Shown: positions 10,055 through 20,114, numbered from the stretch's first letter. The stretch is 64,000 bases of DNA from Legionella maioricensis (GCF_023618015.1 NZ_JAJKBJ010000012.1:62001-126000), one strand, 5' to 3'. Made by a program: numbers and translations. The notes: a model not told the origin generated them from the sequence alone.

Positions 10055-10677
10055 CTATTTTAGGTGGAACCTTTGATCCGGTACATAATGGACATATACA
10101 AACAAGCCTGTTCATTCAATCCAATTTTAATTTTGACGACTACTTTTTTCTTCCCTGCAAAACCCCTACGCTAAAACCACCAACTTGCGCTAACACTCAG
10201 CAAAGAATTGAAATGCTTCAATTAGCGATAAAAAGCCATCCTGATTTTAAGCTGGACTTACGTGAAATAAAACGCGACTCCCCTTCTTATATGGTTGAGA
10301 CATTAGCAAGCTTTAGAAAAGAAAATACAGATGCCGCAATTACTTTAATTATGGGATACGATGCATTTTTATCGTTACCCCAATGGTATCAATGGGAAAA
10401 AATAATTAAATTAGCCAATCTGCTCGTTATTAATAGAAATCAATTTTCGACTTACCCCATGCCAGAAGCCATAAAAATGCTGCTGACAGAACATAAAACT
10501 GAAATTAAAACGGACTTATTAATCAAACCTGCCGGGACTATTTATTTATTTGATGCAGGTAACTATGAAATTTCTTCTACTCATATTAGAGAAGAGCTAA
10601 AAAAAAATAAGCCCGTAGAAACCAAGTTACCTAAAGAAGTAGGTGAATATATTAAGCAACAGGAACTGTATCGATAA
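10042..10677 (+). CDS. nadD: Nicotinate-nucleotide adenylyltransferase
   Basis: The protein begins [18 protein letters not shown], which contains the nucleotidyltransferase motif [11 protein letters not shown], and ends with the second family motif in SSTHIREEL. It adenylates nicotinate mononucleotide in NAD biosynthesis. I place the start at the ATG at 10042 (211 residues). An upstream in-frame ATG at 9994 would add 16 residues lying wholly inside holA and without similarity to the family N-terminus. The 3' end overlaps the convergent cvpA gene by 26 bp. Confidence 0.94.
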   Translation: MRSIAILGGTFDPVHNGHIQTSLFIQSNFNFDDYFFLPCKTPTLKPPTCANTQQRIEMLQLAIKSHPDFKLDLREIKRDSPSYMVETLASFRKENTDAAITLIMGYDAFLSLPQWYQWEKIIKLANLLVINRNQFSTYPMPEAIKMLLTEHKTEIKTDLLIKPAGTIYLFDAGNYEISSTHIREELKKNKPVETKLPKEVGEYIKQQELYR

Positions 10678-11194
10678 TATTTTCAGTTATCTTTTCAGTT
10701 TTATCGACGTCCTGCATTTTTTTTATAAATTCAGGTAAGTGAGCATAAATCAAATCGACTGCTGGATCAAAGCGAGCATAGAGCATCGATTCCTTAGAGT
10801 ACTGCTGATAAGGTAAAGAGGTCATTTTAGCTGCTACCATAATCAAAGCAACAATAAAGACGCCTCTTATAAAACCAAAGAGCATACCTAAAGTTTTATC
10901 TGTTCCACTTAAGCCAGCACGCTTCAATATGAAACTTAATATAGCATTGACAACGCCACCAACCAGCAAGGTCGCAAAAAGAATAATAACGAATCCTACT
11001 GCGGTCCGCGCAGATTGCTCTTTTATATATGACTTTAACCAAGGATCCAGGCTTTGGCAGTAGGTAAATGCCAACCAAAAAGCCAAGATCCAAACACATA
11101 ATGCCACAAGCTCTTTAACAAAACCCCTAAATAAGCCCGTTAATACTGATAATCCGATAACTACAATTATGCCTATATCAATCCACTGCAACAT
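10652..11194 (-). CDS. cvpA: CvpA family membrane protein
   Basis: The 180-residue protein has four predicted membrane segments and the family opening [25 protein letters not shown], typical of the CvpA/colicin V production family. In E. coli the gene is needed for colicin V export, and its general role is linked to envelope homeostasis; the molecular activity is unknown. It is last in the minus-strand run accD-folC-SPOR protein-cvpA, the same order as in Pseudomonas and E. coli apart from purF, which is not adjacent here. It starts 2 bp after the SPOR gene stop. Confidence 0.88.
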   Translation of the reverse strand: MLQWIDIGIIVVIGLSVLTGLFRGFVKELVALCVWILAFWLAFTYCQSLDPWLKSYIKEQSARTAVGFVIILFATLLVGGVVNAILSFILKRAGLSGTDKTLGMLFGFIRGVFIVALIMVAAKMTSLPYQQYSKESMLYARFDPAVDLIYAHLPEFIKKMQDVDKTEKITENIIDTVPVA

Positions 11195-11196
11195 GG

Positions 11197-11961
11197 CTAG
11201 CTAACTCCAGTATTCACAACGAAGCCATTTAATTGCATTGCACTGGCTAATTGGGTTTTTAGTTTCATTACATCGGTTTTACGGGGTGAATGCCCTACAT
11301 AAACTTTATAAACAGGCCCTTGTTTTCCTTTAGTTCGGATAAAGTTAGCCTTATAGCCTTTACTATGTAATTTATTAACCAAGGTTTGAGCATTAGCTAA
11401 TTGCGAAAAAGAAGCTAATTGTACTGCGTAAATATCTTTTCTGATTGATGGCTTATTATTAGCTTGAGCCACTTTGGTAACAGGAACCACCTTGGTGACC
11501 GCTTTTTGTTTCAAAGCAACGGCTACAGGAGGTTTAGCAGGCTGTGGATTAGCTACTTTAATTATTTTTTTAGCCGTATTATTAGCCGCTTCATTTACAG
11601 CAAGATGGACAGGTGCAGCATTAGAATTCGCAGCAACTTTAACGTCTGGCTTTGGATTGGCATTAATTAAATCAGATTTAACAGGTTCTGCTTTTACAAG
11701 TTCAGTTAACTGTCTTTTTTCCGAGACAGAAGGAATTTCTACTTTAGCTACTTTAATAGTTTTAAACACTTCTTTTTCATCAGTTAAAACTACATCCGGA
11801 GCCAATGGCTTTGGGGGTAATTTCACATTAACACTAAAATTACCATCAACATGTTGACTTGATTTCTTCATCACAGCAGGAGCGAAAATGGCTCCTAATG
11901 AAAGAATAACAGCCAATCCGACTAAACGATGTTTAAGCTTCTCATCCATTACCAGTTTCAT
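11197..11961 (-). CDS. dedD: SPOR domain protein (DedD-like)
   Basis: The 254-residue protein has one N-terminal membrane segment (KHRLVGLAVILSLGAIFAPAV), a long Lys/Pro/Ala-rich linker, and a C-terminal SPOR domain beginning at about residue 175 (YAVQLASFSQLANAQTLVNKL). SPOR domains bind denuded septal peptidoglycan, so this is probably a divisome-associated inner-membrane protein like DedD. The ATG at 11961 overlaps the folC stop as ATGA; a second ATG at 11949 (MDEKLKHR) is an alternative start. The family assignment is by architecture and gene order. Confidence 0.82.
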   Translation of the reverse strand: MKLVMDEKLKHRLVGLAVILSLGAIFAPAVMKKSSQHVDGNFSVNVKLPPKPLAPDVVLTDEKEVFKTIKVAKVEIPSVSEKRQLTELVKAEPVKSDLINANPKPDVKVAANSNAAPVHLAVNEAANNTAKKIIKVANPQPAKPPVAVALKQKAVTKVVPVTKVAQANNKPSIRKDIYAVQLASFSQLANAQTLVNKLHSKGYKANFIRTKGKQGPVYKVYVGHSPRKTDVMKLKTQLASAMQLNGFVVNTGVS

Positions 11962-13244
11962 AGAATCTCCTTCTGCTCCAAGATGTTATGTTGGGCAGCC
12001 ATTACTTGACCAACCGTAAAAAATGACCCGTAAACCACAATTAAGTCTCCAGCCGTAGCTTGACTTAATGCTTTTTGAAAAGCAATAAGGGGGCTAGTAT
12101 AACAAACTTCCACAAAAATTTCTGCATCTTCAAAAATAGAGCATAACAAACTTGCGCTAGAAGCACGTTTATTATCTAATTGTGCAGGATACCATCGGTC
12201 AACACAATCCTTTAAGGGAAAAATTAAACCTAAAATATCTTTATCTTTTAAAGCTGAAAAAACGGCGTGCACCTGTCCATTTATTTCTTTTGATTTAAGT
12301 GTCTCAGCAAGCAGTCTGGCTGACTGTCCATTATGAGCAACATCATATAAAATACTAATACTGCCTTGATGAAACTGTAATCTCCCTGCAATAGTTACTT
12401 TCTCCATCGCCAAAGAGAGATGTCTTTGAGATACAGGCAGCTCCTGATCTAATAACAAACAAGCCATAATTGCTGCGGATGCCGATTTAAGTTGTATTTT
12501 TGGCTTGGGCAGTTCTTTGATGCGTTTTCCCCGCCAGTTAAATTCCCAACAACCGCCCTGTTGATCAATAGAAAAATCTGTATCATAAAAATAACAAGGA
12601 GTTGCAAGATCTCTGGCTACTTTGATAATGCTTGATGGCGGATTATTATCTGCATAAATAAATGGTTTTCCCTGACGTAATATTCCTGCTTTCTCATAGC
12701 CTATGCTCTCTAGCGTGCTGCCTAAATAATCTTGATGATCATAATCTATAGTAGTGATAATCGATAAATCTGCATCAATGATGTTAGTGGCATCCAATCG
12801 TCCCCCTAACCCCACTTCTAAAATAATAACATCCAGGTTTTGTTGCTTAAAATAAAGTAATGCGGCAAGAGTAGTGATTTCAAAATAGGTAAGAAGAACA
12901 GAATCACGAGCGTCTTCAATAAAATTAAACGCCTGACATAAATCCTCATCCGAAATAGGTTTTAGATTCACTCGGATGCGTTCATTAAAATGAATCAAAT
13001 GGGGAGAGGTATAAGCTCCTACCTTGTAACCGGCCGTGTGATAGATTCTTTCGAGAGCACTAACGGTTGATCCTTTTCCATTAGTGCCTGCAACAGTAAT
13101 GACTTTACAATCAAACGCACACACGTTTATTCTTTCTGCCACTTCCAATATTCGAGTTAAACCAAGCTGTATTTCCTGAGTATTCCTATTTTCCAGGCTA
13201 TTTAACCATTGGTTTAAATCCCAATTACTCCAGGGTTTGTGCAA
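11958..13244 (-). CDS. folC: Dihydrofolate/folylpolyglutamate synthase
   Basis: The 428-residue Mur-ligase-family enzyme carries the P-loop [16 protein letters not shown] near residue 46-60 and the motif [10 protein letters not shown]. FolC attaches glutamate to dihydropteroate and to folates. Its start overlaps the end of accD by 20 bp and its stop overlaps the SPOR gene start by 4 bp, so the cluster is translationally coupled. accD-folC-dedD-cvpA is the conventional order. Confidence 0.95.
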   Translation of the reverse strand: MHKPWSNWDLNQWLNSLENRNTQEIQLGLTRILEVAERINVCAFDCKVITVAGTNGKGSTVSALERIYHTAGYKVGAYTSPHLIHFNERIRVNLKPISDEDLCQAFNFIEDARDSVLLTYFEITTLAALLYFKQQNLDVIILEVGLGGRLDATNIIDADLSIITTIDYDHQDYLGSTLESIGYEKAGILRQGKPFIYADNNPPSSIIKVARDLATPCYFYDTDFSIDQQGGCWEFNWRGKRIKELPKPKIQLKSASAAIMACLLLDQELPVSQRHLSLAMEKVTIAGRLQFHQGSISILYDVAHNGQSARLLAETLKSKEINGQVHAVFSALKDKDILGLIFPLKDCVDRWYPAQLDNKRASSASLLCSIFEDAEIFVEVCYTSPLIAFQKALSQATAGDLIVVYGSFFTVGQVMAAQHNILEQKEIL

Positions 13245-14109
13245 AAAAATTCTCCGTGCCTTTACGTGTCAATTTTGATACTAATTCCGAAACAGTAGAA
13301 CGAAGATTTTTACGCTCAACTATCATATCAATATGACCATGCTCCAGCAGGAACTCACTGCGTTGAAATCCTTCTGGTAAGGTTTGTCTTACTGTTTGTT
13401 CTATCACTCTTGGACCTGCAAAGCCGATTAATGCATTAGGCTCAGCAATAATGACATCTCCAAGACTGGCAAAACTTGCCGAAACCCCACCCATAGTAGG
13501 ATCAGTCAGAACAACCATGAATGGAAGCCCTGTTTCTGCAAATTTAGCCAATGCGGCTGAGGTTTTGGCCATTTGCATTAAAGAAAAAAGCCCTTCTTGC
13601 ATGCGAGCTCCACCACTGGCGGTAAAACAAATATAAGCTCTTTTTTCTGTTGTCGCGAGGTTGATTGCGCGTACAAATTTCTCACCGACAGTGGCCCCCA
13701 TAGAACCACCCATAAAGTTAAATTCAAAAGCACTGACAACTACAGGTTGTTGCGATAGAGTCCCTTTAACCACAATAAGGGCTTCTTTTTCGCCTGTAGC
13801 TTTCTGAGCCTGAGATATTCTATCTTTATATTTTTTTGAATCCCGGAATTTCAGTCTGTCCAGAGGCTCTAAATTGGCAGCAATTTCCTCTTGTCCCCCT
13901 TCATCAAGAAATTGGGCAATTCTAACCCGTGCAGACACCCTATGATGAAAATTACAAGAAGGACAAACCATTAAATTTTTTGCCAACTCGGTACTATAAA
14001 GAACTTCATTGCAACCCAAACATTTAACCCACAAACCCTCTGGAACACCTTTCTTTTGTGAGGTTTCTGTTCTTATTCTTGATGGTAATAGCTTTTTAAA
14101 CCAGCTCAT
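13225..14109 (-). CDS. accD: Acetyl-CoA carboxylase carboxyltransferase beta subunit
   Basis: The 294-residue protein has an N-terminal four-cysteine zinc ribbon ([10 protein letters not shown] and CPSCNFHH) followed by the crotonase-like carboxyltransferase domain with [10 protein letters not shown] and [12 protein letters not shown]. With AccA it forms the carboxyltransferase that makes malonyl-CoA. It is first of the minus-strand operon accD-folC-dedD-cvpA. The upstream 359 bp lead to the 3' end of a giant coiled-coil gene on the same strand. Confidence 0.97.
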   Translation of the reverse strand: MSWFKKLLPSRIRTETSQKKGVPEGLWVKCLGCNEVLYSTELAKNLMVCPSCNFHHRVSARVRIAQFLDEGGQEEIAANLEPLDRLKFRDSKKYKDRISQAQKATGEKEALIVVKGTLSQQPVVVSAFEFNFMGGSMGATVGEKFVRAINLATTEKRAYICFTASGGARMQEGLFSLMQMAKTSAALAKFAETGLPFMVVLTDPTMGGVSASFASLGDVIIAEPNALIGFAGPRVIEQTVRQTLPEGFQRSEFLLEHGHIDMIVERKNLRSTVSELVSKLTRKGTENFFAQTLE

Positions 14110-14468
14110 AAATTAGAACCTATATATAGAATCGAGTTATAGTATACACTGAAAAAATGATATTCTTAATATCTATCACTAAATCTGATTCATTCAAAAT
14201 TAATTTTTATTATTCTATTTGCTGGTGAATTAGAAGGTAGTCCATAGCCGTCAAGCGCAAACAATTTTTGGTGATTGTCTTTCCTACGCAGCCAGAAATC
14301 CATTCCTGTTTTAGTACAATGCTAATGCAAAATGGCTCCCCTCCTAAGCGGAATCGACACGTTTTTACGCAACTTGTTTGCAGTTAAATGCCTAGCCTGA
14401 CGGCTATGGGACATAGCCCGTCATTTGTACGGGCTACTCATGGTATAGTCATTTCGCGACGAGTTAGA
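14110..14468. other. Intergenic region with small palindrome upstream of accD
   Basis: This 359-bp gap contains no credible gene. A palindrome tagcccgt 14414-14421 / acgggcta 14429-14436 lies about 32 bp beyond the stop of the giant gene at 14469. It shares the tagcccg core with the repeat at 22743 and is preceded by related text (gacggctatgg). It probably belongs to the same dispersed repeat family. The accD promoter must lie here, but I cannot pick it with confidence. Confidence 0.5.
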
Positions 14469-17400
14469 TTATTGACTTAATTCTAATTTATTTTCAGGCT
14501 CTATACCTTTTGCATAAATTGGCGTTAAACTCTCTTTAAGTGATTCCAGCTTAGAATGCAAAGAGTCGTTATATCCATCTTCCCCAGCCTTGGCTCGAGG
14601 AGAAAATAGCTTCTGGCCTTTTTCAATTTCAGCAAGTACTAGAGCTCCTTTTGATTCGTTGTGGTACCTATTAAATACTATCTCCAACCCTTTCAAATAC
14701 TCTTCTCGCTCTTGGGCGTCGGTTTTGTAACCAAAACATCCCAAGGTGAACGCGGCAAGAGATCTGAATAAATCTTTCAACCAAAATTGTTGAGCTCTCT
14801 CTTGCAAGTACTGGGTAAAAATCCCCACTTCGGGTTCAAAATAGCTCTTACGGATAGAATCCATAGCCAATTCAGTCTCTGCTGTTACCTCATTCTCCAT
14901 AACACCTTTGGCACCAAAAAATGTTAGTCGTGACACCGCAGAAGGAGTAAGTTGACTTTTTATTCCATCCATTTGCTCCATATTTTGGCTAATCGCTCGT
15001 AGTTTCTGTTGAATTTCTTCCGAGTCTGAATCCGCAAGCTTTGCTAAGAAGTCTCCTTCACGTATCTTAAGTTTCTCAATATCATCTAACAGAGCATTCC
15101 TTTCGCTTCTATTTTTTACAGAAAACCCTTTAATCTCAGAAAATCTTTTTATAAATGAATCCGTATCTTCTTCTACTCTGTCTAATTTGAGTTTAACCAA
15201 ATAGTCTTCAAGTTTATGGGCAGCTTGAAGGGCGCTTTGATGTTTTTCATTTACGGACTCATTAGGATGTACTTTAAAATCCTTTAGAGGTCCAAAATTA
15301 GTTTCCTTGAATTGTTCCATTTCCTCAATCAGTATTTCGCGAGCTTCTCTATTGTCTGGCCTAATGGCAGTATCATTAATCACATCAATATACTTAGTTC
15401 GCAAAGCATCTTCAATTTCAGTAAATTGATTCAAAGCAATAAGTGTGTCTTTTTTCTCATTGAGAATTTTCATTTTCTCCACATGAGCTTCTCTAATTTT
15501 TTCAAGAGAGGAATCCAAACGAGCGCTCTTTGCTTTCAGCTCTTCAAACTCAACCTCTAAGGCTCCTAATTTACTTTTAAACACCTCAGATTTGTCGATA
15601 GTGGCTTGATCCTCTGATCGGAGCTTAATCAAACTCTTCTGGAGCGCACTTAGTGAGTCATGGATGTGACGTTGAAGTTCGGTACCGGAATAAACTCTGT
15701 GGTCAGGCTTGGACTCCATCATTTTATCGACATCAATTAACGCAATTTTATCGCGCATACCCTCTAAATATTTCAGGGACTCTTTATCATCCATTGTATC
15801 AAGGGCTCTAATAATGTCGTCTAAACCTTTTTGTTCTTTTTCAATATCAGCTAATTTGAACTCAAGTTCATAAGCATTTAAAGCAACCATCGCTTGTAGG
15901 TGATCCTGAGTATTCATTTTTTCTTCCAGGGTCGCAAAAGCAGCGGTCTCTTCTTTTGCAGCTTTTGCCTCATTCCATTCATTCAGCTTTGTCGTCATTG
16001 TTGCAGTCATTTTTTGCTGAGTTTCTTCATCTTTTTTGCTTTGTAGTTCTAGTGCAATTTTTTCTTGCCGTATTTTTTGATACTCTTTTTGCAATTCCCA
16101 TAAGTTACCCTTACCTAAGAGATAATTCTTTGAAGGGGAAGGGGCGCTCAAATCACTTGTTACATCAATCTGCATTTCCTGATCAATTAATTCAATTTTT
16201 TCGGAGATGTAATCAATTATGGCACCTATATCCAAATCAAAATCACTTGGTCCAAGTATAGAAGCATGATGACGGTATTTGTTATAAATATTGGTGGGAT
16301 TAAAACCATAAAAATAATTGGAGGCTTGTTCTGTCTGGTACATCTCACCAATAAATTCCGCTATTTTCTCGTTGCATTCCAGATATTTTATTAATAATTC
16401 TTTAGGAATTTTTGTAGAGGGGATGTATATGCCTGACTCTTTTTCTAAAATTTCCTTAAATTGTTCAAGCTCCGCGCGTGACGTTTTCAGTAGATTTTTG
16501 CGTTCAATATTTTGTTGATTGATCGCCCCAAGGCTATGTTCTTTGGAACTTATTTGGGAATGAGTTGTAGAGATTGTTTCATCTAAAGCACTGATTTGAG
16601 GAGCATACTCCTTCTCTATTGCTGCCACTGCAGGAGTATATCCTTCCAGAAAGCGGTGAGATTGAACTTCTGCCTCTACTCGTTTTGGATGAGATTTCTC
16701 ATGCAATTGTCTAAATGCTTCTCGAATACGCGTTCCAACCTCTTCTAGTTTGTTTTTTCTTCCGTCCTCAGATTGTTTTGCAAGCTCATCGCCTAAATAA
16801 GTCACCTTAGTCTTTACTTTTGCTAAAAGGGAATTAACGACAGTTATTTGCTGTTCAATAGCCTCAACTTCACTAGTTAATTGTTGTTTTGCTTTCGTGC
16901 GCACTGCCTCAAAGGCTGATTTATGCTCAGCTTCTTTTATCGGGGGCAAAGGATTATCTGTTTCAAAATTACGAATTTTCTTCTCTAATGAGAGTTTAGA
17001 TTTTGAAAGACTCACACGATGACTTTCGAGGTTTTTATTTAAATTATTATAAAATTCTATATCCTCAGAAGCTGGTATTTCTGAATTTTCCATTAATGAC
17101 GGAATAGTTTCTGGAGTATCAACAGCCTCCTGAAGATTGCGTTCAAAAACAGCCAATGATTTAGAATCCTCAATTCGGTTTACAAGCATTTGTCGCTGCA
17201 TAGCCACTATTTCTTTTGCCTGTATTTCAATTCTCTCTATTTTTCCCTCTGTTGCTTCATAAGTAATCGTAAATAAACGGCCAGCATTTTCACTCCATGT
17301 TTTATAATTTGAAGAATTATAAACCTTAGCTAATTCCTCTACTATTTTCTGATGAGATGCTGATTCTGCAAGCGCACGAATATAATAAGATGAAGTCACG

Positions 17401-18203
17401 GTATCTGGTAAATTCTCAGCCAGACCATTGTCTTTCCATTGCTTACTATATTCTCTAAATTCCTCTGCTTCTCTAGCAAAGAAATCATCATACTCATCCA
17501 GGATATGTAATTTTTCTTCTAAAGCATGATAATTGGAATCCAACTCTTGCGGAATAAATTTCCAATATGGATTAGGATCAACTCTTCGCTCAAATGCTCT
17601 TAAAGCCTTATCCCATTCAGATCCCCTCTCCATTGTAATTTTGAGGTGATTAACGGTATCACTAACTTTCTTAGGCTGGTGAATTTCATAGACATGTAAT
17701 CTTTGATTTAATATAGTCTGCATTCCCTCCAAAGTATTCTTTACTAAATTCCGGGCCCCACCTACCTCAGGTACATTATTAAGTGCTTCTTGCGTTAAAG
17801 CTTCCTGCAAAAAAGCTTGTAATGCTTTACCTACAGCATAGGTTTTCTCATCAATAATTTTAGGTACCCGAGTTCTGTCTAAATACGCAAAAGCCTCAGT
17901 AATTGTATTTCTATTCCAAAGCGCAACCGTATATCCTCTTGAGGCATGATGAGCAATATTCCATACGGCTTGCAGCACATGATCAGCATAATCTCTTTGG
18001 GCATCACTATCGGTAACACCTTTAATGACTCCTTCATGGAGAAGATCTGGATTAATAAATTCAGGGAGAAGATCTGGATTAATAAATAATTGGGCAGATT
18101 TAGAAGTATTATTAAGATCTTCACGACTTTCAGCTAAAGTTCTACCATTAATATGATCGAGTTCTGCTTTAAGTTTTGTTAATGCTTTGAATATATCAGC
18201 CAT
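14469..18203 (-). CDS. Giant coiled-coil protein of unknown function (candidate secreted effector)
   Basis: The protein is about 1244 residues, Glu/Lys/Gln-rich, with long heptad-like helical stretches through most of its length. I chose ATG 18203 (MADIFKALTKLKAEL) because a GGGGGA ribosome-binding site precedes it by a few bases; an upstream TTG/ATG frame would add ten residues. Near residues 50-70 a nonapeptide INPDLLPEF is tandemly repeated as INPDLLHEG. A hydrophobic segment lies at about residues 1143-1160 (FRSLAAFTLGCFGYKT) and the tail ends IEPENKLELSQ. There is no Sec signal peptide. I recognise no enzymatic domain. It sits alone between accD and flaA. The CTTAAT-type promoter shared with the two giant genes at 56-62.8 kb, the coiled coils and the acidic tail make a Dot/Icm effector plausible, but this is inference. 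Confidence 0.7.
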   Translation of the reverse strand: MADIFKALTKLKAELDHINGRTLAESREDLNNTSKSAQLFINPDLLPEFINPDLLHEGVIKGVTDSDAQRDYADHVLQAVWNIAHHASRGYTVALWNRNTITEAFAYLDRTRVPKIIDEKTYAVGKALQAFLQEALTQEALNNVPEVGGARNLVKNTLEGMQTILNQRLHVYEIHQPKKVSDTVNHLKITMERGSEWDKALRAFERRVDPNPYWKFIPQELDSNYHALEEKLHILDEYDDFFAREAEEFREYSKQWKDNGLAENLPDTVTSSYYIRALAESASHQKIVEELAKVYNSSNYKTWSENAGRLFTITYEATEGKIERIEIQAKEIVAMQRQMLVNRIEDSKSLAVFERNLQEAVDTPETIPSLMENSEIPASEDIEFYNNLNKNLESHRVSLSKSKLSLEKKIRNFETDNPLPPIKEAEHKSAFEAVRTKAKQQLTSEVEAIEQQITVVNSLLAKVKTKVTYLGDELAKQSEDGRKNKLEEVGTRIREAFRQLHEKSHPKRVEAEVQSHRFLEGYTPAVAAIEKEYAPQISALDETISTTHSQISSKEHSLGAINQQNIERKNLLKTSRAELEQFKEILEKESGIYIPSTKIPKELLIKYLECNEKIAEFIGEMYQTEQASNYFYGFNPTNIYNKYRHHASILGPSDFDLDIGAIIDYISEKIELIDQEMQIDVTSDLSAPSPSKNYLLGKGNLWELQKEYQKIRQEKIALELQSKKDEETQQKMTATMTTKLNEWNEAKAAKEETAAFATLEEKMNTQDHLQAMVALNAYELEFKLADIEKEQKGLDDIIRALDTMDDKESLKYLEGMRDKIALIDVDKMMESKPDHRVYSGTELQRHIHDSLSALQKSLIKLRSEDQATIDKSEVFKSKLGALEVEFEELKAKSARLDSSLEKIREAHVEKMKILNEKKDTLIALNQFTEIEDALRTKYIDVINDTAIRPDNREAREILIEEMEQFKETNFGPLKDFKVHPNESVNEKHQSALQAAHKLEDYLVKLKLDRVEEDTDSFIKRFSEIKGFSVKNRSERNALLDDIEKLKIREGDFLAKLADSDSEEIQQKLRAISQNMEQMDGIKSQLTPSAVSRLTFFGAKGVMENEVTAETELAMDSIRKSYFEPEVGIFTQYLQERAQQFWLKDLFRSLAAFTLGCFGYKTDAQEREEYLKGLEIVFNRYHNESKGALVLAEIEKGQKLFSPRAKAGEDGYNDSLHSKLESLKESLTPIYAKGIEPENKLELSQ

Positions 18204-18493
18204 AAGTCCCCCAATGTTGGATCTGTTTAACAATCAAAACCTGAATTGATTATTTATATACTAATTCTATGCCTGTTATATTAAGTAAATATGAACAATT
18301 GAACTTGTTTTTTATTTTTACAGTTTTTTTACACTTTGATACTCAAACTCCTTTTATCAGCAGCTCATCGAAATAATAAAAAGAATCATCAATTTCAAAA
18401 AAATAGAAAATTTAATTCTGGTGTGCATAAATACAACACATTGATTTTATTAATCAAACCATCTCTTAAAAAAAAAAAAATCGTATAAAGCCC
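18204..18493. other. Divergent intergenic region, AT-rich, with 13-A tract
   Basis: This region separates the divergent giant gene and flaA and contains no gene. Apart from the candidate PmrA-type promoter it is very AT-rich and ends in an uninterrupted run of 13 adenines at 18468-18480, 13 bp before the flaA sigma-28 -35 element. Such a tract can act as an UP element or vary by slippage; neither can be judged from one sequence. Confidence 0.6.
18264..18285 (-). promoter_or_regulatory. Candidate PmrA-type promoter of the 1244-residue protein gene
   Basis: Reading the minus strand, CTTAATATA (18285-18277) is followed, 16 bases after its first C, by the -10-like hexamer TAGAAT (18269-18264). 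CTTAATATA matches eight of nine bases of the Legionella PmrA box cTTAATatT as I remember it. The spacing is the same as at the two giant genes near 59.2 and 62.9 kb. The site lies about 60-80 bp upstream of the chosen start. Confidence 0.5.
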
Positions 18494-18520
18494 TAAAGTT
18501 TTTTTGCACTTTTCCGATAA
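18494..18520 (+). promoter_or_regulatory. Sigma-28 (FliA) promoter of flaA
   Basis: TAAAGTTT at 18494-18501, an 11-base spacer, and TCCGATAA at 18513-18520 match the flagellar sigma-28 consensus TAAAGTTT-N11-GCCGATAA at 15 of 16 positions with exact spacing. It lies about 90 bp upstream of the flaA start. The flaA gene of Legionella is known to depend on FliA, so transcription late in the flagellar cascade, in the transmissive phase, is expected. Confidence 0.93.
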
Positions 18521-18608
18521 CTTTGGTGGGTACGGTAAATTTACAAAAAAATAAATTTACTGAATCGTAAATGTCCCAAACCAGGGATTCAGGTCTGAGG
18601 AGACTACA

Positions 18609-20024
18609 ATGGCACAAGTAATTAATACTAACGTAACGTCGCTTACTGCCCAACGTAACTTAGGAGTATCAGGGAGTGCGATGTCTCTAGCAATTCAAAG
18701 GTTATCATCTGGCTTAAGAATTAATAGTGCGAAAGATGACGCTGCAGGTCTTGCAATTTCTCAACGTATGACAGCACAAATAAGAGGGATGAACCAGGCG
18801 GTAAGAAATGCGAATGACGGTATTTCACTTGCTCAGGTGGCTGAAGGTGCGATGCAGGAATCAACGAACCTCCTGCAACGTATGCGTGAGCTGGCAGTTC
18901 AAGCAGCTAACTCAACCAATAACAGCACTGACCGCGCTTCAATTCAATCTGAAGTAAATCAGCTGAAAAGTGAAATTGACCGAATTGCATTAAATACCCA
19001 ATTTAACGGTCAAAGAATTCTGGATGGCTCGTTTTCTAATGCCAGCTTCCAGGTTGGGGCTAACTCAAACCAAACCATTAGCTTTTCTATAGGAAGTGCG
19101 AAAGCATCTTCTATCGGTGGTATAGCGACTGCTACTGGTAGTACAGTAGGTGCTGCAGTTGCTGCCGACATTACGGTTGCAATTGGCGGCGGAGCAGCTA
19201 AAACCATCAACTCTTCTGCTAACTTTGCAGGTTCGCTATCGTCACAAGATGGAACCTCTGCTTATGCCAAGGCGGCAGCCTTAACTGATGCTGGTTTTTC
19301 AGTGACTGCATCAACCTCTGGCACTCAAACACTGGGAGCTATTGGGGGGACTGCAGGGGATACTTACAATTTAGATATCAATGGAGTGTCTATATTTAGT
19401 GGTACGGACGTATCTACCGCGTTAACTTCCTCTGCTCTACGCGATGCAATCAATGGAGTGAGCAACCAAACCGGGGTTATTGCTACACTTAATGGTGGTA
19501 ATTTGACCTTGACTGCCGCTGACGGTCGTAATATTTCTGTGACTGAAAGTGGTACTGGTTTTACCGCAGGTACTGACGGTATTACTGTAACTGCTGGTCC
19601 CTTTGCTTCTTTATTACGCGGAAAATTAACCATCAATGCCGCTGATACCATTGCCATTGGCGGTACTGTAGCGAATATAGGACTGAGCGCAGCTATAGCA
19701 AAAGATACCATAGGTATTGATTCATTGGATGTGAGTACTGCCGCTGGTGCGCAAACTGCAATCATGAGAATCGATGCGGCGTTAGGCACAATTAACGCCA
19801 ACCGAGCAGACATGGGTGCGTTGCAAAACCGCTTTGACTCTACAATTGCCAACCTGCAAAATGTATCAGACAACTTGTCAGCTGCACGAAGCCGTATCCA
19901 GGATGCTGACTATGCTGCTGAAATGGCCAATTTAACCAAGAATCAAATTTTGCAACAAGCAGGAACCGCGATGTTAGCGCAAGCTAATAGCATGCCACAA
20001 TCTGTACTTAAACTGTTAGGATAG
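18609..20024 (+). CDS. flaA: Flagellin
   Basis: The 471-residue flagellin has the conserved D0/D1 N-terminus ([18 protein letters not shown], then [19 protein letters not shown]) and the matching C-terminal helices ([17 protein letters not shown], ending SVLKLLG). The central part, about residues 170-380, is Ala/Gly/Thr-rich and variable. It polymerises into the flagellar filament; in Legionella the C-terminal D0 helix is also what host NAIP5 senses. A strong GAGGAG ribosome-binding site lies a few bases before the ATG. A sigma-28 promoter precedes it and a perfect hairpin terminator follows. It heads the flaA-flaG-fliD-fliS cluster, and its presence shows this strain keeps the filament gene. 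Confidence 0.98.
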   Translation: MAQVINTNVTSLTAQRNLGVSGSAMSLAIQRLSSGLRINSAKDDAAGLAISQRMTAQIRGMNQAVRNANDGISLAQVAEGAMQESTNLLQRMRELAVQAANSTNNSTDRASIQSEVNQLKSEIDRIALNTQFNGQRILDGSFSNASFQVGANSNQTISFSIGSAKASSIGGIATATGSTVGAAVAADITVAIGGGAAKTINSSANFAGSLSSQDGTSAYAKAAALTDAGFSVTASTSGTQTLGAIGGTAGDTYNLDINGVSIFSGTDVSTALTSSALRDAINGVSNQTGVIATLNGGNLTLTAADGRNISVTESGTGFTAGTDGITVTAGPFASLLRGKLTINAADTIAIGGTVANIGLSAAIAKDTIGIDSLDVSTAAGAQTAIMRIDAALGTINANRADMGALQNRFDSTIANLQNVSDNLSAARSRIQDADYAAEMANLTKNQILQQAGTAMLAQANSMPQSVLKLLG

Positions 20025-20036
20025 GACCTAGCAACC

Positions 20037-20069
20037 CCAGTGCAACTGAATGTTGCACTGGAGTTTTTT
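20037..20069 (+). terminator. Rho-independent terminator of flaA
   Basis: A perfect 10-bp stem, CCAGTGCAAC at 20037-20046 with GTTGCACTGG at 20052-20061, has a 5-base loop and is followed by agtttttta. It lies 12 bp after the flaA stop and should end the abundant flaA transcript before flaG. Confidence 0.93.
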
Positions 20070-20114
20070 AGTTTTATACTCTAATCTATAATCAGGGTAT
20101 AAAAGGAGTAGAAA

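Noticed and set aside
14469-18203. Homology of the 1244-residue protein to the two tandem giant proteins
   Set aside because: I saw similar composition and promoter but no alignable motif (for example FFSTQK or the FD..G..AVK.F block is missing), so I do not claim a common family.
19364-19873. 169-codon minus-strand frame inside flaA
   Set aside because: It is an antisense shadow of the Ala/Thr/Val-rich central flagellin region, with no ribosome-binding site or recognisable product.
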